Assembly (NCBI GenBank): GCA_025992895.1
Contig: DAJPGA010000001.1
Coordinates: 1,003,001-1,067,000 of the forward strand
Origin: Veillonellaceae bacterium
Lineage (GTDB): Bacteria; Bacillota; Negativicutes; Veillonellales; Dialisteraceae
DNA length: 64,000 bases
Direction of reading: 5' to 3'
Part shown: positions 17,266 to 25,632 of the stretch, in pieces
How positions within the stretch are numbered: the first letter of the stretch is position 1
How the letters are laid out: every line of letters begins with the position of its first letter
Notes under the pieces: model-generated
The model's database searches: none
Told to the model about the DNA's origin: nothing
Seen by the model: only the letters and a program-made list of their open reading frames with translations
Program-made: the position numbers and the translations under genes

Positions 17266-18606
17266 CTATTTCTTATTTTTGTCATGTTTCTTTGATTCGA
17301 ACTGGATTTCTATGATGCGGCTGGGACGGCCGGTCTTATCCGTGAAGCGGCGGCCGACGTCCTGGGCAAGGTGATGATCGATGAGCTTGGCAAGGATGCG
17401 GTTGATCGTGCGCGGCGTGACGCTTGTCAGATCGGCAAGCTCGGAAGCGGTGAAGCGCTGGCGGCCTGTATCGCGGCAGGCGTGGTAAAGGTCGGCGATG
17501 ATCCTCACGCTGACGCCGGATTTCTTGGACAGGTAGAGGAACTGCTCATCGATGGGATGTTCCTTCTTTTCCTGCGAGGCCTGCCCGTTTTTGGACATGG
17601 GGACGCGGGAGAAGAGTTCCTTCCCGATGATATAGGCGCGGTTTCCGCCGGAGGCTGAGGAGTGTTCCATGCCCTGCAGCGCATTGTACTTCGCTTCGGC
17701 TGCCGTTTCCCCGTATCCGATCCCGATTGAAAGGGTGAAGGCGGTCGTTTCAGCAACGTTGGAAAGAAGCGAGAAATGATGGTAATGGTCTGTTGCATTC
17801 TCGATGAGGGCAGGGGTCGTGAAAAGGAAGAACCCGGAAGGCGGCTGCTCGATGCAGGCAGCATCCAGGAAATGGGCAAAGCGGTGGATTTCACGCGAAA
17901 CCTGCAGCTTTTCCATCGAAAGGCGGTAGTCGTTGTTATTGGGAATGGATTCCTTGAGCGCGTCGATGTGGATGGCTATGACAGCAAGCCTGTTGCCGCG
18001 GTCCAGCATGGATTCGTGGGTGAGGACGAGGCGCTGCAGCCCGTTCCGGATGTCATCGAAGGATGGCTGGAGGATGTAGACGGGAATGCCCTTGGAATCA
18101 AGGATGTCACGGACCTTGTAGAAGAGGGTGATGCAGAAGGAAACTTTACCCATACGGTAGAGCTTTTCCATGGCGGCTGCATTCTTGATGAGGAGGCCTT
18201 CATTGTAGGCAAGGATCGGAAGTATTTCGAGGGAAAAGTCATTTTCACTCATCCCGATTTCCTTGAAGGCAAGGTCGAAGAAATCTCTCCGGTCAAGATC
18301 GGTCGCAATCCGCATGGGATATCCCTTGTCACGCGCCCGATAGAAAAGGCGCAGAAGCGAAGCGGAGGACCTGGGAATCGTCAGCCATTCTGTCGCGTGC
18401 GGCACGGCTTTTTCCGCATAGCGGCGGGCTGTGTCTCCCAGAAAGAGGAAGGTCTCGACGCTGTTCTGGCGGCCGGAGAGGAGATCCGGGATTTCCACGA
18501 TGGAATGATAAGGAAATGGGACGGCTTCGATTTCCGGAAATTCTCCGGAAAGGAAGGTGATGATTTCATCAATGATTTCTGCGGGAACTACGATACCGAT
18601 ACGCAT
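17266..18606 (-). CDS. transcriptional regulator with sensory N-terminus, cyclase-like middle and C-terminal HTH
   Basis: The protein has 446 residues. The N-terminal half (MRIGIVVPAEIIDEI, FLFLGDTARRYAEKA) looks like a periplasmic-binding or PrpR-N-like sensor. Residues about 215-330 resemble a degenerate nucleotide-cyclase/GGDEF-like domain (RLAVIAIHIDAL, then SIGIGYGETAAEAKYNALQG) without a GGDEF active site. The C-terminus (residues 395-435) is a winged helix: FTASELADLTSVTPRTINRI. It is divergent from the MFS/racemase cluster and separated from it by a 185-bp region with a palindrome, so it is the likely local regulator. The effector is unknown. Confidence 0.72.
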   Translation of the reverse strand: MRIGIVVPAEIIDEIITFLSGEFPEIEAVPFPYHSIVEIPDLLSGRQNSVETFLFLGDTARRYAEKAVPHATEWLTIPRSSASLLRLFYRARDKGYPMRIATDLDRRDFFDLAFKEIGMSENDFSLEILPILAYNEGLLIKNAAAMEKLYRMGKVSFCITLFYKVRDILDSKGIPVYILQPSFDDIRNGLQRLVLTHESMLDRGNRLAVIAIHIDALKESIPNNNDYRLSMEKLQVSREIHRFAHFLDAACIEQPPSGFFLFTTPALIENATDHYHHFSLLSNVAETTAFTLSIGIGYGETAAEAKYNALQGMEHSSASGGNRAYIIGKELFSRVPMSKNGQASQEKKEHPIDEQFLYLSKKSGVSVRIIADLYHACRDTGRQRFTASELADLTSVTPRTINRILAKLIDHHLAQDVGRRFTDKTGRPSRIIEIQFESKKHDKNKK

Positions 18607-18627
18607 GGCGCACTTCCTTTTTGGTCA

Positions 18628-18681
18628 TAATAAAGGTCTATTAAGGACATGTTCTTTTCCTTATGATATTCATAAGTGAGG
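18628..18681 (+). promoter_or_regulatory. duplicated upstream element (promoter/operator) of MFS gene 1
   Basis: About 45 of 54 bases match the element at 20238-20291 before MFS gene 2. It includes AATAAAGGTCT, TTAAGGACAT and the palindrome CTTATGA-TAT-TCATAAG (18660-18676). TATGAT within the palindrome may be the -10 box. It is the candidate binding site of the divergent regulator. Confidence 0.5.
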
Positions 18682-18694
18682 TAAAAGTAAATAA

Positions 18695-18763
18695 CTGGTT
18701 CGTCAGAAATCAGCTCACGGGCAAAGAAGTCCATGCATCCGTATTTTTTGCATGGGTTTTTTA
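18695..18763 (+). promoter_or_regulatory. attenuator-type leader RNA of MFS gene 1
   Basis: A small hairpin (CTGGTT/AATCAG) is followed by GCTCACGGG and then an intrinsic terminator CCATGCA/TGCATGG with T6, all before the gene's ribosome binding site. The same layout, with a compensated stem and an identical GCTCACGGG, recurs at 20310-20382. This is consistent with a riboswitch or protein-controlled attenuator. Confidence 0.5.
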
Positions 18764-18791
18764 GTAGGTTTGGGAGTGTAGGAGGTCATCT

Positions 18792-20033
18792 ATGGGTTGG
18801 GTGAAAAAGTTTCAAAGCGAAAACAAGTATGTGGTATTCTTCTTCCTCTATATAGGGTTCTGTATATCCTATATAGACAGGTCCGCCATAGGGCTCGCGC
18901 TTCCTTCGATTTCGAAGGACTTCGCCCTTGCGCCCACGCAGATGGGCGTCGTCATCAGCGCATTCTTCATCGGCTATTCCATCATGCAGATTCCTGGCGG
19001 CTGGCTGGCTGACCATTTCGGGTCCAAGACGGTCATCTGCGTTGCATTGACACTCTGGTCCATCTTCACCTTCACGACCGGCCATGCATCGACGCTGGCA
19101 GGACTCCTCTTCCTGCGTTTCGTATTCGGCCTCTGCGAAGGTCCGTATGCCGGTTCCTGCTACAGAGCCATTGCTGAATACTTCCCGCGTGAGCTTCGTC
19201 CTGCATTTACGACAGGCATTCTTTCCTCGAATTACATCGGAAGCGCCATTGCACCGATCATCATCGTGCCGCTCATCCTCTTTTTCGGATGGAGAGGCAT
19301 GTTCCAGGCATTAGGCTGCATCGGCCTTGTTTATGTATTTTTCTATATTTTTTGTGTCAAACAGACAAAACCGGCAGAAGAAGTCAAAGCCGGCAAGAAA
19401 GAAAACAAGACAAAGTACTTCCTGCATCTGATGAAATTCTCCATCATCTGGAAACTTGTCCTCTGCGCATTCTGCGTATCCTGCATCAATAAAGGCCTCG
19501 ATGCCTGGATGCCGACGTACCTCATCGCAGAACGCGGTATCAACCTGAAAGCCGTCGGCTATGTAACGCCGATCCCGTTCATGGCTTCCTTCCTGTCAAC
19601 GGCAGGCTGCGGCTGGCTCATGAACAAGTATTTTGACAAGAAGGAAAATTACATGATCGCCATCTGCGCAGTCATGACCGCCATTTTCCTCTACCTGATG
19701 TACAATGCGGAAACTCTTTTCTGGGTCGTCGTATTCCAGTGCGGTGTTTACTTCTTCAAGGCATGCATCTTAGGTTCTGCTGTTGCTATCGTCCTTAAGA
19801 TCGTCACCGGTTCCATTGCAGGCTCCGCTTCCACGCTCGTCAACATGGGCGGCCAGGTAGCCGGCTTCATTTCGCCAGTCATCATGGGCTACCTTGTTTC
19901 TGCATTCAACGGTTCCTTCAATGCCGTATTCTATTACCTGATTGCTGCTGCAGCACTCTGCGCAGTGAGCGCACTCCTGATCCCGAAGAGAAAAGAAGAT
20001 ATGCTTGATCTGGGTGAAGGCAGCGAAGAATAA
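18792..20033 (+). CDS. MFS transporter, anion:cation symporter-like, copy 1
   Basis: The protein has 413 residues and 12 predicted membrane spans. N-terminal motifs FCISYIDRSAIGLALPSI and MGVVISAFFIGYSIMQIPGGWLADHFGSK are typical of the ACS (organic anion/sugar acid) branch of MFS carriers. GGAGGT precedes the ATG. It is the first gene of the cluster that also encodes two racemase-family enzymes and an M20 hydrolase, so an N-acylated or D-amino acid substrate is a reasonable inference. Copy 2 at 20428-21672 is closely similar along its whole length. Confidence 0.88.
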   Translation: MGWVKKFQSENKYVVFFFLYIGFCISYIDRSAIGLALPSISKDFALAPTQMGVVISAFFIGYSIMQIPGGWLADHFGSKTVICVALTLWSIFTFTTGHASTLAGLLFLRFVFGLCEGPYAGSCYRAIAEYFPRELRPAFTTGILSSNYIGSAIAPIIIVPLILFFGWRGMFQALGCIGLVYVFFYIFCVKQTKPAEEVKAGKKENKTKYFLHLMKFSIIWKLVLCAFCVSCINKGLDAWMPTYLIAERGINLKAVGYVTPIPFMASFLSTAGCGWLMNKYFDKKENYMIAICAVMTAIFLYLMYNAETLFWVVVFQCGVYFFKACILGSAVAIVLKIVTGSIAGSASTLVNMGGQVAGFISPVIMGYLVSAFNGSFNAVFYYLIAAAALCAVSALLIPKRKEDMLDLGEGSEE

Positions 20034-20040
20034 GTTTCAT

Positions 20041-20082
20041 AAGAGCTGTGAAAATGACACCCGTTTTTGCAGCTCTTTTAAT
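20041..20082 (+). terminator. terminator after MFS gene 1
   Basis: AAGAGCTG and CAGCTCTTTT form the stem around a 21-base loop, followed by a T-rich tail. Confidence 0.7.
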
Positions 20083-20237
20083 TTTCTCCGGGGCATGACT
20101 GTCAGGGGCCTTATTGGAAATAAGGGACAGGAGGGAGGCGCTGTCTTTAAGTCAACCACATAGATTAATGTCGATTCAAGCGATATGTCCGAAAAGAAAT
20201 ACTCGATAAACTGCGAGAAAAGTTCCCTATTTGAGAC

Positions 20238-20291
20238 ACAATAAAGGTCTGTTAAGGACATTGTCTTTTACTTATGATTAGCGTAAGTGAG
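20238..20291 (+). promoter_or_regulatory. duplicated upstream element (promoter/operator) of MFS gene 2
   Basis: This is a second copy of the element at 18628-18681. It carries AATAAAGGTCT, TTAAGGACAT and CTTATGA-TTA-GCGTAAG at 20271-20287, where the palindrome is imperfect. Its presence gives MFS gene 2 its own promoter despite following MFS gene 1. Confidence 0.5.
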
Positions 20292-20309
20292 ACGACAATT
20301 TCATAACAT

Positions 20310-20382
20310 CGGTTCTGGAAGAACCGGCTCACGGGTAATGGGGCCCATGCTGCAGATCTTTTATGCTGGCATGGCTTTTTTT
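20310..20382 (+). promoter_or_regulatory. attenuator-type leader RNA of MFS gene 2
   Basis: The hairpin CGGTTCT-GGA-AGAACCG is followed immediately by GCTCACGGG and TAA, then the terminator CCATGC/GCATGG with T7. Compared with 18695-18763, the stem differs in sequence but keeps pairing, whereas GCTCACGGG is unchanged. That is the pattern of a conserved structured RNA. Confidence 0.5.
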
Positions 20383-20427
20383 GTAGGTTTTTCTTTAGGA
20401 AAAGGGGTAAGGAAAAGGAGTGTTTCT

Positions 20428-21672
20428 ATGGGTTGGCTTAAAAAGTTTCAAAGTGAAAACAGGTACGTAGTGTTCTTCTTTCTCTATGTAGGGTTCTGTA
20501 TTTCCTATATAGACAGATCCGCTATCGGGCTCGCACTTCCTTCGATTTTGAAGGATTTCGCCCTTGCGCCCACACAGATGGGCGTCGTCATCAGTGCATT
20601 CTTCATCGGCTACTCGATCATGCAGCTGCCTGGCGGCTGGATGGCCGACAAGTTCGGGTCGAAGTCAGTCATTCTGATTGCGCTCACCTTGTGGTCTATT
20701 TTCACCTTCACGACCGGCCATGCTTCCTCTCTTGCAGGACTCCTTTTCCTGCGTTTCGTATTCGGTCTCTGCGAAGGCCCGTATGCCGGTGCCTGCTACC
20801 GCGGCATTGCAGAATACTTTCCGCGTGAACTTCGTCCTGCATTTGCCACAGGCGTCCTGTCCTCGAACTATATCGGCAGCGCCATTGCTCCAATCATCAT
20901 CGTGCCGCTCATCCTCTGGTTCGGATGGAGCGGTATGTTCCAGGCATTAGGCTGCATCGGACTTGTTTATGTATTTTTCTATGCATTCTTCGTCAAGCAG
21001 GTAAAACCGGCAGAAGAAGAAAAAACCGGCGCCAAGAAGGGAAGCAAGAAGGAATATTTCGTGAAGCTTCTCCATTTCTCTATCATCTGGAAACTCGTCG
21101 TCTGCGCATTCTGCATTTCCTGCATCAATAAAGGCCTCGATGCCTGGATGCCGACGTACCTCATCGCAGAACGCGGCATCAATCTGAAAGCTGTCGGCTA
21201 TGTAACGCCGATCCCGTTCATGGCATCTTTCCTTTCCACCGCTGTCTGTGGCTGGATCATGAACAAGTATTTCGACAGGGTAGAACAGTACATGATCGGC
21301 ATCTGCGCTGTCATGACCGCTGTCTTCCTGTACCTCATGTATAATGCAGAAACCCTTTTCTGGGTCGTCGTATTCCAGTGCGGCGTTTACTTTTTCAAGG
21401 CATGCATCTTAGGCTCTGCCGTTGCTATCGTCCTTAAGATTGTTACCGGAAACATTGCAGGCTCGGCTACGATGATCGTCAACATGGGCGGTCAGGTGGC
21501 AGGCTTCATTTCTCCGGTCGTCATGGGATATCTTGTTTCTGTATTTAATGGTTCCTTCAACGCTGTTTTCTACTACCTGATCGGCGCTGCTTCCGTCTGC
21601 GCTTTGAGCGCATTCCTTATTCCGAAGAGAAAAGAAGCGATGCTTGATCTGGGCGAGGGCAGTGAAGAATAA
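20428..21672 (+). CDS. MFS transporter, anion:cation symporter-like, copy 2
   Basis: The ATG at 20428, preceded by AAGGAG, gives 414 residues, matching copy 1 from the first residue (MGWLKKFQSEN). The open frame upstream covers the leader hairpins and is not coding. It has 12 membrane spans and the same FCISYIDRSAIGLALPSI and GYSIMQLPGGW motifs. Differences from copy 1 cluster in the central cytoplasmic loop (about residues 190-210) and the termini. A recent duplication that included the leader is likely. Confidence 0.88.
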   Translation: MGWLKKFQSENRYVVFFFLYVGFCISYIDRSAIGLALPSILKDFALAPTQMGVVISAFFIGYSIMQLPGGWMADKFGSKSVILIALTLWSIFTFTTGHASSLAGLLFLRFVFGLCEGPYAGACYRGIAEYFPRELRPAFATGVLSSNYIGSAIAPIIIVPLILWFGWSGMFQALGCIGLVYVFFYAFFVKQVKPAEEEKTGAKKGSKKEYFVKLLHFSIIWKLVVCAFCISCINKGLDAWMPTYLIAERGINLKAVGYVTPIPFMASFLSTAVCGWIMNKYFDRVEQYMIGICAVMTAVFLYLMYNAETLFWVVVFQCGVYFFKACILGSAVAIVLKIVTGNIAGSATMIVNMGGQVAGFISPVVMGYLVSVFNGSFNAVFYYLIGAASVCALSAFLIPKRKEAMLDLGEGSEE

Positions 21673-21745
21673 ACGGAGCGGATTTTCCGCTTTCCCTTGC
21701 AGTATATTTCAATGATTGTAGAATGGAAGTTAAGGAGGCAAAAGT

Positions 21746-22861
21746 ATGAAAATTTCTAAAGTAGTTGTCCGCAGAATGAGTCTTGATTTCAAGGTGCCTT
21801 TCCGCACCAGCTTCGGACTGAATACGACAAAGGATTTCTCCATCGTCGAACTGCATGACAGCGACGGCAATGTGGGCTATGGCGCCTGCTCGGCGTTCAT
21901 GCGCCCCTGGTACAATGAAGAGACGACAATGGGCGCTCTCTTCATTATCAAGGAATACCTGATTCCGGCTCTCTTCGATGCAGGCGATTTCAAAGATCCG
22001 GAATGGTTCTTCGACCATACATCCTGGATCCGCAGAAACCGCATGGCACGCGCTTCTGTAGACTGCGCTCTCTGGGAACTGTACTCCAAGGAACTCGGCA
22101 TCCCTGAATACAAAGCTCTCGGCGGCGTCAAGGATTCTGTCGAAGCCGGCGTTTCCTTGGGCATTGAAGATACACCTGACAAGCTTCTTGCTACGATTGA
22201 AAAGTACATGAAGCAGGGCTACCGCCGCGTCAAATGCAAAATCAAACCGGGCTATGATATCAACTACATGAGAGCTGTCAGAAAAGAATACGGCGACATC
22301 ATGCTCATGGTTGATGCCAATTCTGCATATACGCTCGCTGATATCGACCTCTTCAAGGAAATGGATGAACTGGGCCTTCTCATGATCGAGCAGCCTCTGG
22401 CATCCGATGATATCGTAGACCACCGCCACCTGCAGGCTGCCATCAAGACACCGATCTGCCTTGATGAAAGCATTGACAGTGTCGATGATGCCAGAAGAGC
22501 CATCGAACTTGGCAGCTGCAAGATCATCAACATCAAAGTAGCCCGCGTAGGCGTCCTGACTGAAGCCAGAAGAATCCAGAAATTCGCCGGTGAAAAGGGC
22601 GTTTATTCCTGGTGCGGCGGCATGGTCGACGACGGCGTCGCAAGAGGCCACAACATGGCTGTTGCTACCCTCCCGTACTACCGCTATCCGAACGATATCC
22701 CGGGAAGCGACCGCTACTATGCGGATGACATCGTAACCCCGTCCACATTCATTGACGATCATGCCATGATTCATCTGCCGCAGCTTCCGGGCACCGGCTT
22801 CGAACTGAATCAGGAAGTCGTTGAAAAACATACTCTTGAAAAGTGGGAATTCACAAAATAA
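21746..22861 (+). CDS. enolase-superfamily racemase (NSAR/o-succinylbenzoate synthase family), copy 1
   Basis: The protein has 371 residues. The capping domain (1-120) is followed by a barrel with the family catalytic set: Lys163 and Lys165 (RVKCKIKPGYD), metal ligands Asp190 (VDANSAY), Glu215 (IEQPL) and Asp240 (LDESI), and Lys264 (INIKVARVGV). The late loop WCGGMVDDGVARGHN is the NSAR/MenC-2 signature, with Asp where Glu is usual (GGMxE). No other men gene is nearby. An M20 deacylase lies next to it, so N-acyl amino acid racemisation is more likely than menaquinone synthesis. GGAGG precedes the ATG. Confidence 0.85.
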   Translation: MKISKVVVRRMSLDFKVPFRTSFGLNTTKDFSIVELHDSDGNVGYGACSAFMRPWYNEETTMGALFIIKEYLIPALFDAGDFKDPEWFFDHTSWIRRNRMARASVDCALWELYSKELGIPEYKALGGVKDSVEAGVSLGIEDTPDKLLATIEKYMKQGYRRVKCKIKPGYDINYMRAVRKEYGDIMLMVDANSAYTLADIDLFKEMDELGLLMIEQPLASDDIVDHRHLQAAIKTPICLDESIDSVDDARRAIELGSCKIINIKVARVGVLTEARRIQKFAGEKGVYSWCGGMVDDGVARGHNMAVATLPYYRYPNDIPGSDRYYADDIVTPSTFIDDHAMIHLPQLPGTGFELNQEVVEKHTLEKWEFTK

Positions 22862-22934
22862 TCAAATAAAGAAGGAGCGCGGAGGGGAAGCCGTCCGCGT
22901 TTCCTGCTGTCATTTTTGAAACGGAGGAAAGGTT

Positions 22935-24095
22935 ATGACGACAAGAGATAAAGCATACGAATGGATTGACGCGCATAAGGACGACATGGTCGACTTGTGG
23001 AAACAGATGGTGACCATCGATTCCGGCATCGGTGTCAAGGAAGGCGGCATGGAGATGGGCAATCTCTGTGCAGGCATCCTTGAAAAGCTGGGATTCTCCA
23101 TCCGCCGCGTATCCTATGAAAAATGCGGCGATACGATCATCGGCGAACGCGGCGATCTGTCCAAACCATACACGATCCTCATGGGTCACATGGATACGGT
23201 ATTCTTCAAGGGCGAACCTGAAAAGCGTCCGTTCACCATTAAAGACGGCAAGGCATACGGCCCGGGCGTCCTTGATATGAAGGGCGGCGTCTGCATCCTG
23301 CTCTCCACCCTGGAAGCACTCCATGCAGCTGGATTTGATGATTTCCCGTGCAAGGTCATCCTTGTTGCCGATGAAGAACCAGCGCACGTATTCTCCAATG
23401 CGCCCGAAGTCATCGAGAAGGAATCCAAAGGCGCCAAGTGCGCATTCAACTTTGAAACAGGCTTCCCGGATCACGCGCTGGTCGTCCAGAGAAAAGGCTG
23501 CTGGCGTTTCTTCATTGAAACCTTCGGCCGCGGCTGCCATGTAGGCAATGATCCGCAGAACGGCAGAAGCGCCATCCTTGAAATGGCTCACAAGATCATT
23601 GAAATCGAGAACCTGACCGACTACTCCAAACAGTACAATGTCAATGTCGGCACAATCGAAGGCGGCACGGTAGCCAATGCGGCTCCGGCTCACTGCAAGG
23701 TGGAATGTGATTTCCGCTACGTCCATCCTGAAGATCTCCCCATCCTCAGAAAGAAGGTCGAGGAAGTCTGCGCCAAACAGTATGTGCCTGATGTCACGAC
23801 AAAGCTCTATGACAGCGTAGGCTTTGCTGTCATGCCGCAGCTCCCGGGCAACCTTGAACTTTTGAAGATTGCACAGGAAGTTGCAGAAGAAAGCGGATTC
23901 CCTGTTCCGGGCCCGAAACTCTGCGGAGGCGGCAGTGATGCAGCCTACACGGAAGCTGCCGGTGTTCCGACACTCTGCGGCACAGGCGTTGAAGGTTCCA
24001 GAAACCATACGGTTGAAGAATGGGCCGATGTGGACAGCCTCTTCCGCCGTGCTAAGCAGATGGCAGGCATTCTTCTCAAGCTGAACGAAAAATAA
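22935..24095 (+). CDS. M20 family metallohydrolase (carboxypeptidase G2-like deacylase/peptidase)
   Basis: The cytoplasmic protein has 386 residues. The zinc-site motifs are LMGHMDTVF (His/Asp), GPGVLDMKGG (bridging Asp), VADEEPA (Glu-Glu), a metal Asp/Glu in NFETGFP and a late His in SRNHTVEEWAD. The lid domain lies between residues about 185 and 300. Related enzymes remove C-terminal glutamate or N-acyl groups. Between two NSAR-type racemases, a role as N-succinyl or N-acyl L-amino acid hydrolase is the best guess. It has a GGAGG site and only short hairpins in the flanking gaps, suggesting one operon. Confidence 0.83.
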   Translation: MTTRDKAYEWIDAHKDDMVDLWKQMVTIDSGIGVKEGGMEMGNLCAGILEKLGFSIRRVSYEKCGDTIIGERGDLSKPYTILMGHMDTVFFKGEPEKRPFTIKDGKAYGPGVLDMKGGVCILLSTLEALHAAGFDDFPCKVILVADEEPAHVFSNAPEVIEKESKGAKCAFNFETGFPDHALVVQRKGCWRFFIETFGRGCHVGNDPQNGRSAILEMAHKIIEIENLTDYSKQYNVNVGTIEGGTVANAAPAHCKVECDFRYVHPEDLPILRKKVEEVCAKQYVPDVTTKLYDSVGFAVMPQLPGNLELLKIAQEVAEESGFPVPGPKLCGGGSDAAYTEAAGVPTLCGTGVEGSRNHTVEEWADVDSLFRRAKQMAGILLKLNEK

Positions 24096-24172
24096 TTTGA
24101 AGATCATTTCAATACGGCAGGCCGCCCGCTTCGATGCTGGCGGCTTTATGCCATGGAGGACAGGAGGACATT

Positions 24173-25285
24173 ATGAGAATTGACCGCGTAGACATTATCC
24201 GCGTTTTGAATCCGTTCAAGCATCCGTTCCAGACAAGCTTCACTAAGTTTGAAAACAGGGACGCACTGCTTGTCAAAGTATATTCCGAAGGCCTTGTCGG
24301 CTGGGGTGAATGCAAGGCTTTCTACGGGCCTTTCTACAATCCGGAAGACAACGGCACCGTGCTTCATATCCTGAGCGACATCATCATCCCGGGCATCCTT
24401 CATACGGAAGTGGAAAGCCCGGAAGCTTTCATGAAACAGTTCGACTACATCAAGGGGAACCGTCTTGCCAAAGCAGCTGTCGAAAACGCCCTCTGGGAAC
24501 TCATGGTCCAGCGCACAGGGAAGTCCCTGAAGACACTCCTTGGCGGCACGCAGAAGGAAATCAAGGTCGGCGTCTCCCTTGGCATTGAAAAGGATATCAA
24601 CGTCCTTTTCAAGGAAATTGAACATTACTTAGAACTCGGCTATCACAGGACGAAGATCAAAATCCATCCGGGACGCGACATTGAAGTCGTCAAAGCCATT
24701 AGAAAGGAATTCGGGGACATTACGCTCACCGTCGATGCCAATTCCGCCTACACGCTTAAAGATATCGACCTCTTCCGCGCCATGGATGAATACCATCTCC
24801 AGTACATTGAACAGCCGCTCGGAGAAGAAGATATCGTCGACCATGCCACACTCCAGAAAGCCATCGAGACACCTGTCTGCCTGGATGAAAGCATCGTTTC
24901 CTACGAAGCGGCAGAAGCTGCAATCCGTCTTGGCAGCTGCAAGGTCATCAATATCAAATCCAGCCGCTGCGGCGGTGTCTATGAAGGAAAGCGCATCCAT
25001 GACCTCTGCGTCGCCCATCATATTCCTGTATGGTGCGGCGGCATGACAGAGCTCGGCATCGGCCGCGCGCAGAATGTTTCCTTCGCAAGCCTTCCGGGCT
25101 TCACGGAACTGGCGCATGATGTGGCAGCTGCAAACCGCTACTTCGACGAAGACGTGACAAATCCGATGGTAGACATCACTGATCGCTGCACGATCATCGT
25201 GCCGGATGAGGAAAACGGAATCCATTACGACGTCGATGAAAAGCAGATCGATAAGATGGAAGCAGGCCACTGGATTTTCAAATAA
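24173..25285 (+). CDS. enolase-superfamily racemase (NSAR/o-succinylbenzoate synthase family), copy 2
   Basis: The ATG at 24173, with AGGAGG 5 bases upstream, gives 370 residues; the open frame begins 13 codons earlier without a binding site. The catalytic residues are Lys161/Lys163 (RTKIKIHPG), Asp188 (VDANSAY), Glu213 (IEQPL), Asp238 (LDESI) and Lys262 (INIKSSRCGG). The loop WCGGMTELGIGRAQN keeps the usual Glu, unlike copy 1. The two copies are clearly paralogous but well diverged, so they may differ in substrate or in the chirality they accept. Confidence 0.85.
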   Translation: MRIDRVDIIRVLNPFKHPFQTSFTKFENRDALLVKVYSEGLVGWGECKAFYGPFYNPEDNGTVLHILSDIIIPGILHTEVESPEAFMKQFDYIKGNRLAKAAVENALWELMVQRTGKSLKTLLGGTQKEIKVGVSLGIEKDINVLFKEIEHYLELGYHRTKIKIHPGRDIEVVKAIRKEFGDITLTVDANSAYTLKDIDLFRAMDEYHLQYIEQPLGEEDIVDHATLQKAIETPVCLDESIVSYEAAEAAIRLGSCKVINIKSSRCGGVYEGKRIHDLCVAHHIPVWCGGMTELGIGRAQNVSFASLPGFTELAHDVAAANRYFDEDVTNPMVDITDRCTIIVPDEENGIHYDVDEKQIDKMEAGHWIFK

Positions 25286-25308
25286 ACGAAAATTTTACAA
25301 AAATCCTG

Positions 25309-25337
25309 TTGACACGTATTTTGAATCGTGGTAAAGT
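25309..25337 (+). promoter_or_regulatory. promoter of the first T-box transcript
   Basis: TTGACA (25309-25314) and TAAAGT (25332-25337) are separated by 17 bases, which puts the start of transcription just before the T-box leader. Confidence 0.65.
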
Positions 25338-25343
25338 ACACAC

Positions 25344-25601
25344 AACGAAACGATGAAGAAAAGAGTAAGCGTCTGAAGACAGCAAAGCGAGTCCGGATAG
25401 TGAGAGCGGATATGGATAGGAAGCTGAAGTGCATTTCTGAGTTTGACGGGCTGAAATGATAGTAGGTCCTTCCGGCAACTCCCGATACAGAGTCAGGGTT
25501 TGATAGAACCTTCTAAGGTGCATTTGGTGACAGGTGCATGAAATCGGGTGGAAACACGAAGCTATGGCTCTCGTCCCTTTACAGGGGCGGGAGCTTTTTG
25601 A
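25344..25601 (+). promoter_or_regulatory. T-box leader, predicted cysteine (UGC) specifier
   Basis: The Stem I landmarks are GAAAAGAGTAA, the apical AGCGAGTCCGG..GTGAGAGC and the specifier segment TGAAG-TGC-ATTTCTGAG. By alignment with the Bacillus ileS pattern (TGAAC-ATC-ACTTTCGAGC), the specifier is UGC (Cys). The T-box bulge reads GGGTGGAAACACG. Its UGGA would pair with the UCCA end of tRNA-Cys, whose discriminator is U. The terminator GCTCTCGTCCC/GGGGCGGGAGC with a T-run lies at 25566-25599. It should raise expression of 25633-25764 and perhaps 25832-26845 when charged tRNA-Cys is low. Confidence 0.88.
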
Positions 25602-25632
25602 TTTACAAAATACAGAAAAGGAGCGAAAGACG

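Noticed and set aside
20287..20427. 47-codon N-terminal extension of MFS copy 2
   Set aside because: It reads through the leader hairpin and terminator. The paralogue starts at MGW with its own binding site, and so does this copy at 20428.
21746..25285. Menaquinone biosynthesis (menC) assignment for the two enolase-superfamily genes
   Set aside because: Family motifs allow OSBS activity, but no other men gene is nearby and the M20 and MFS neighbours favour N-acyl amino acid chemistry; therefore no menC symbol was given.
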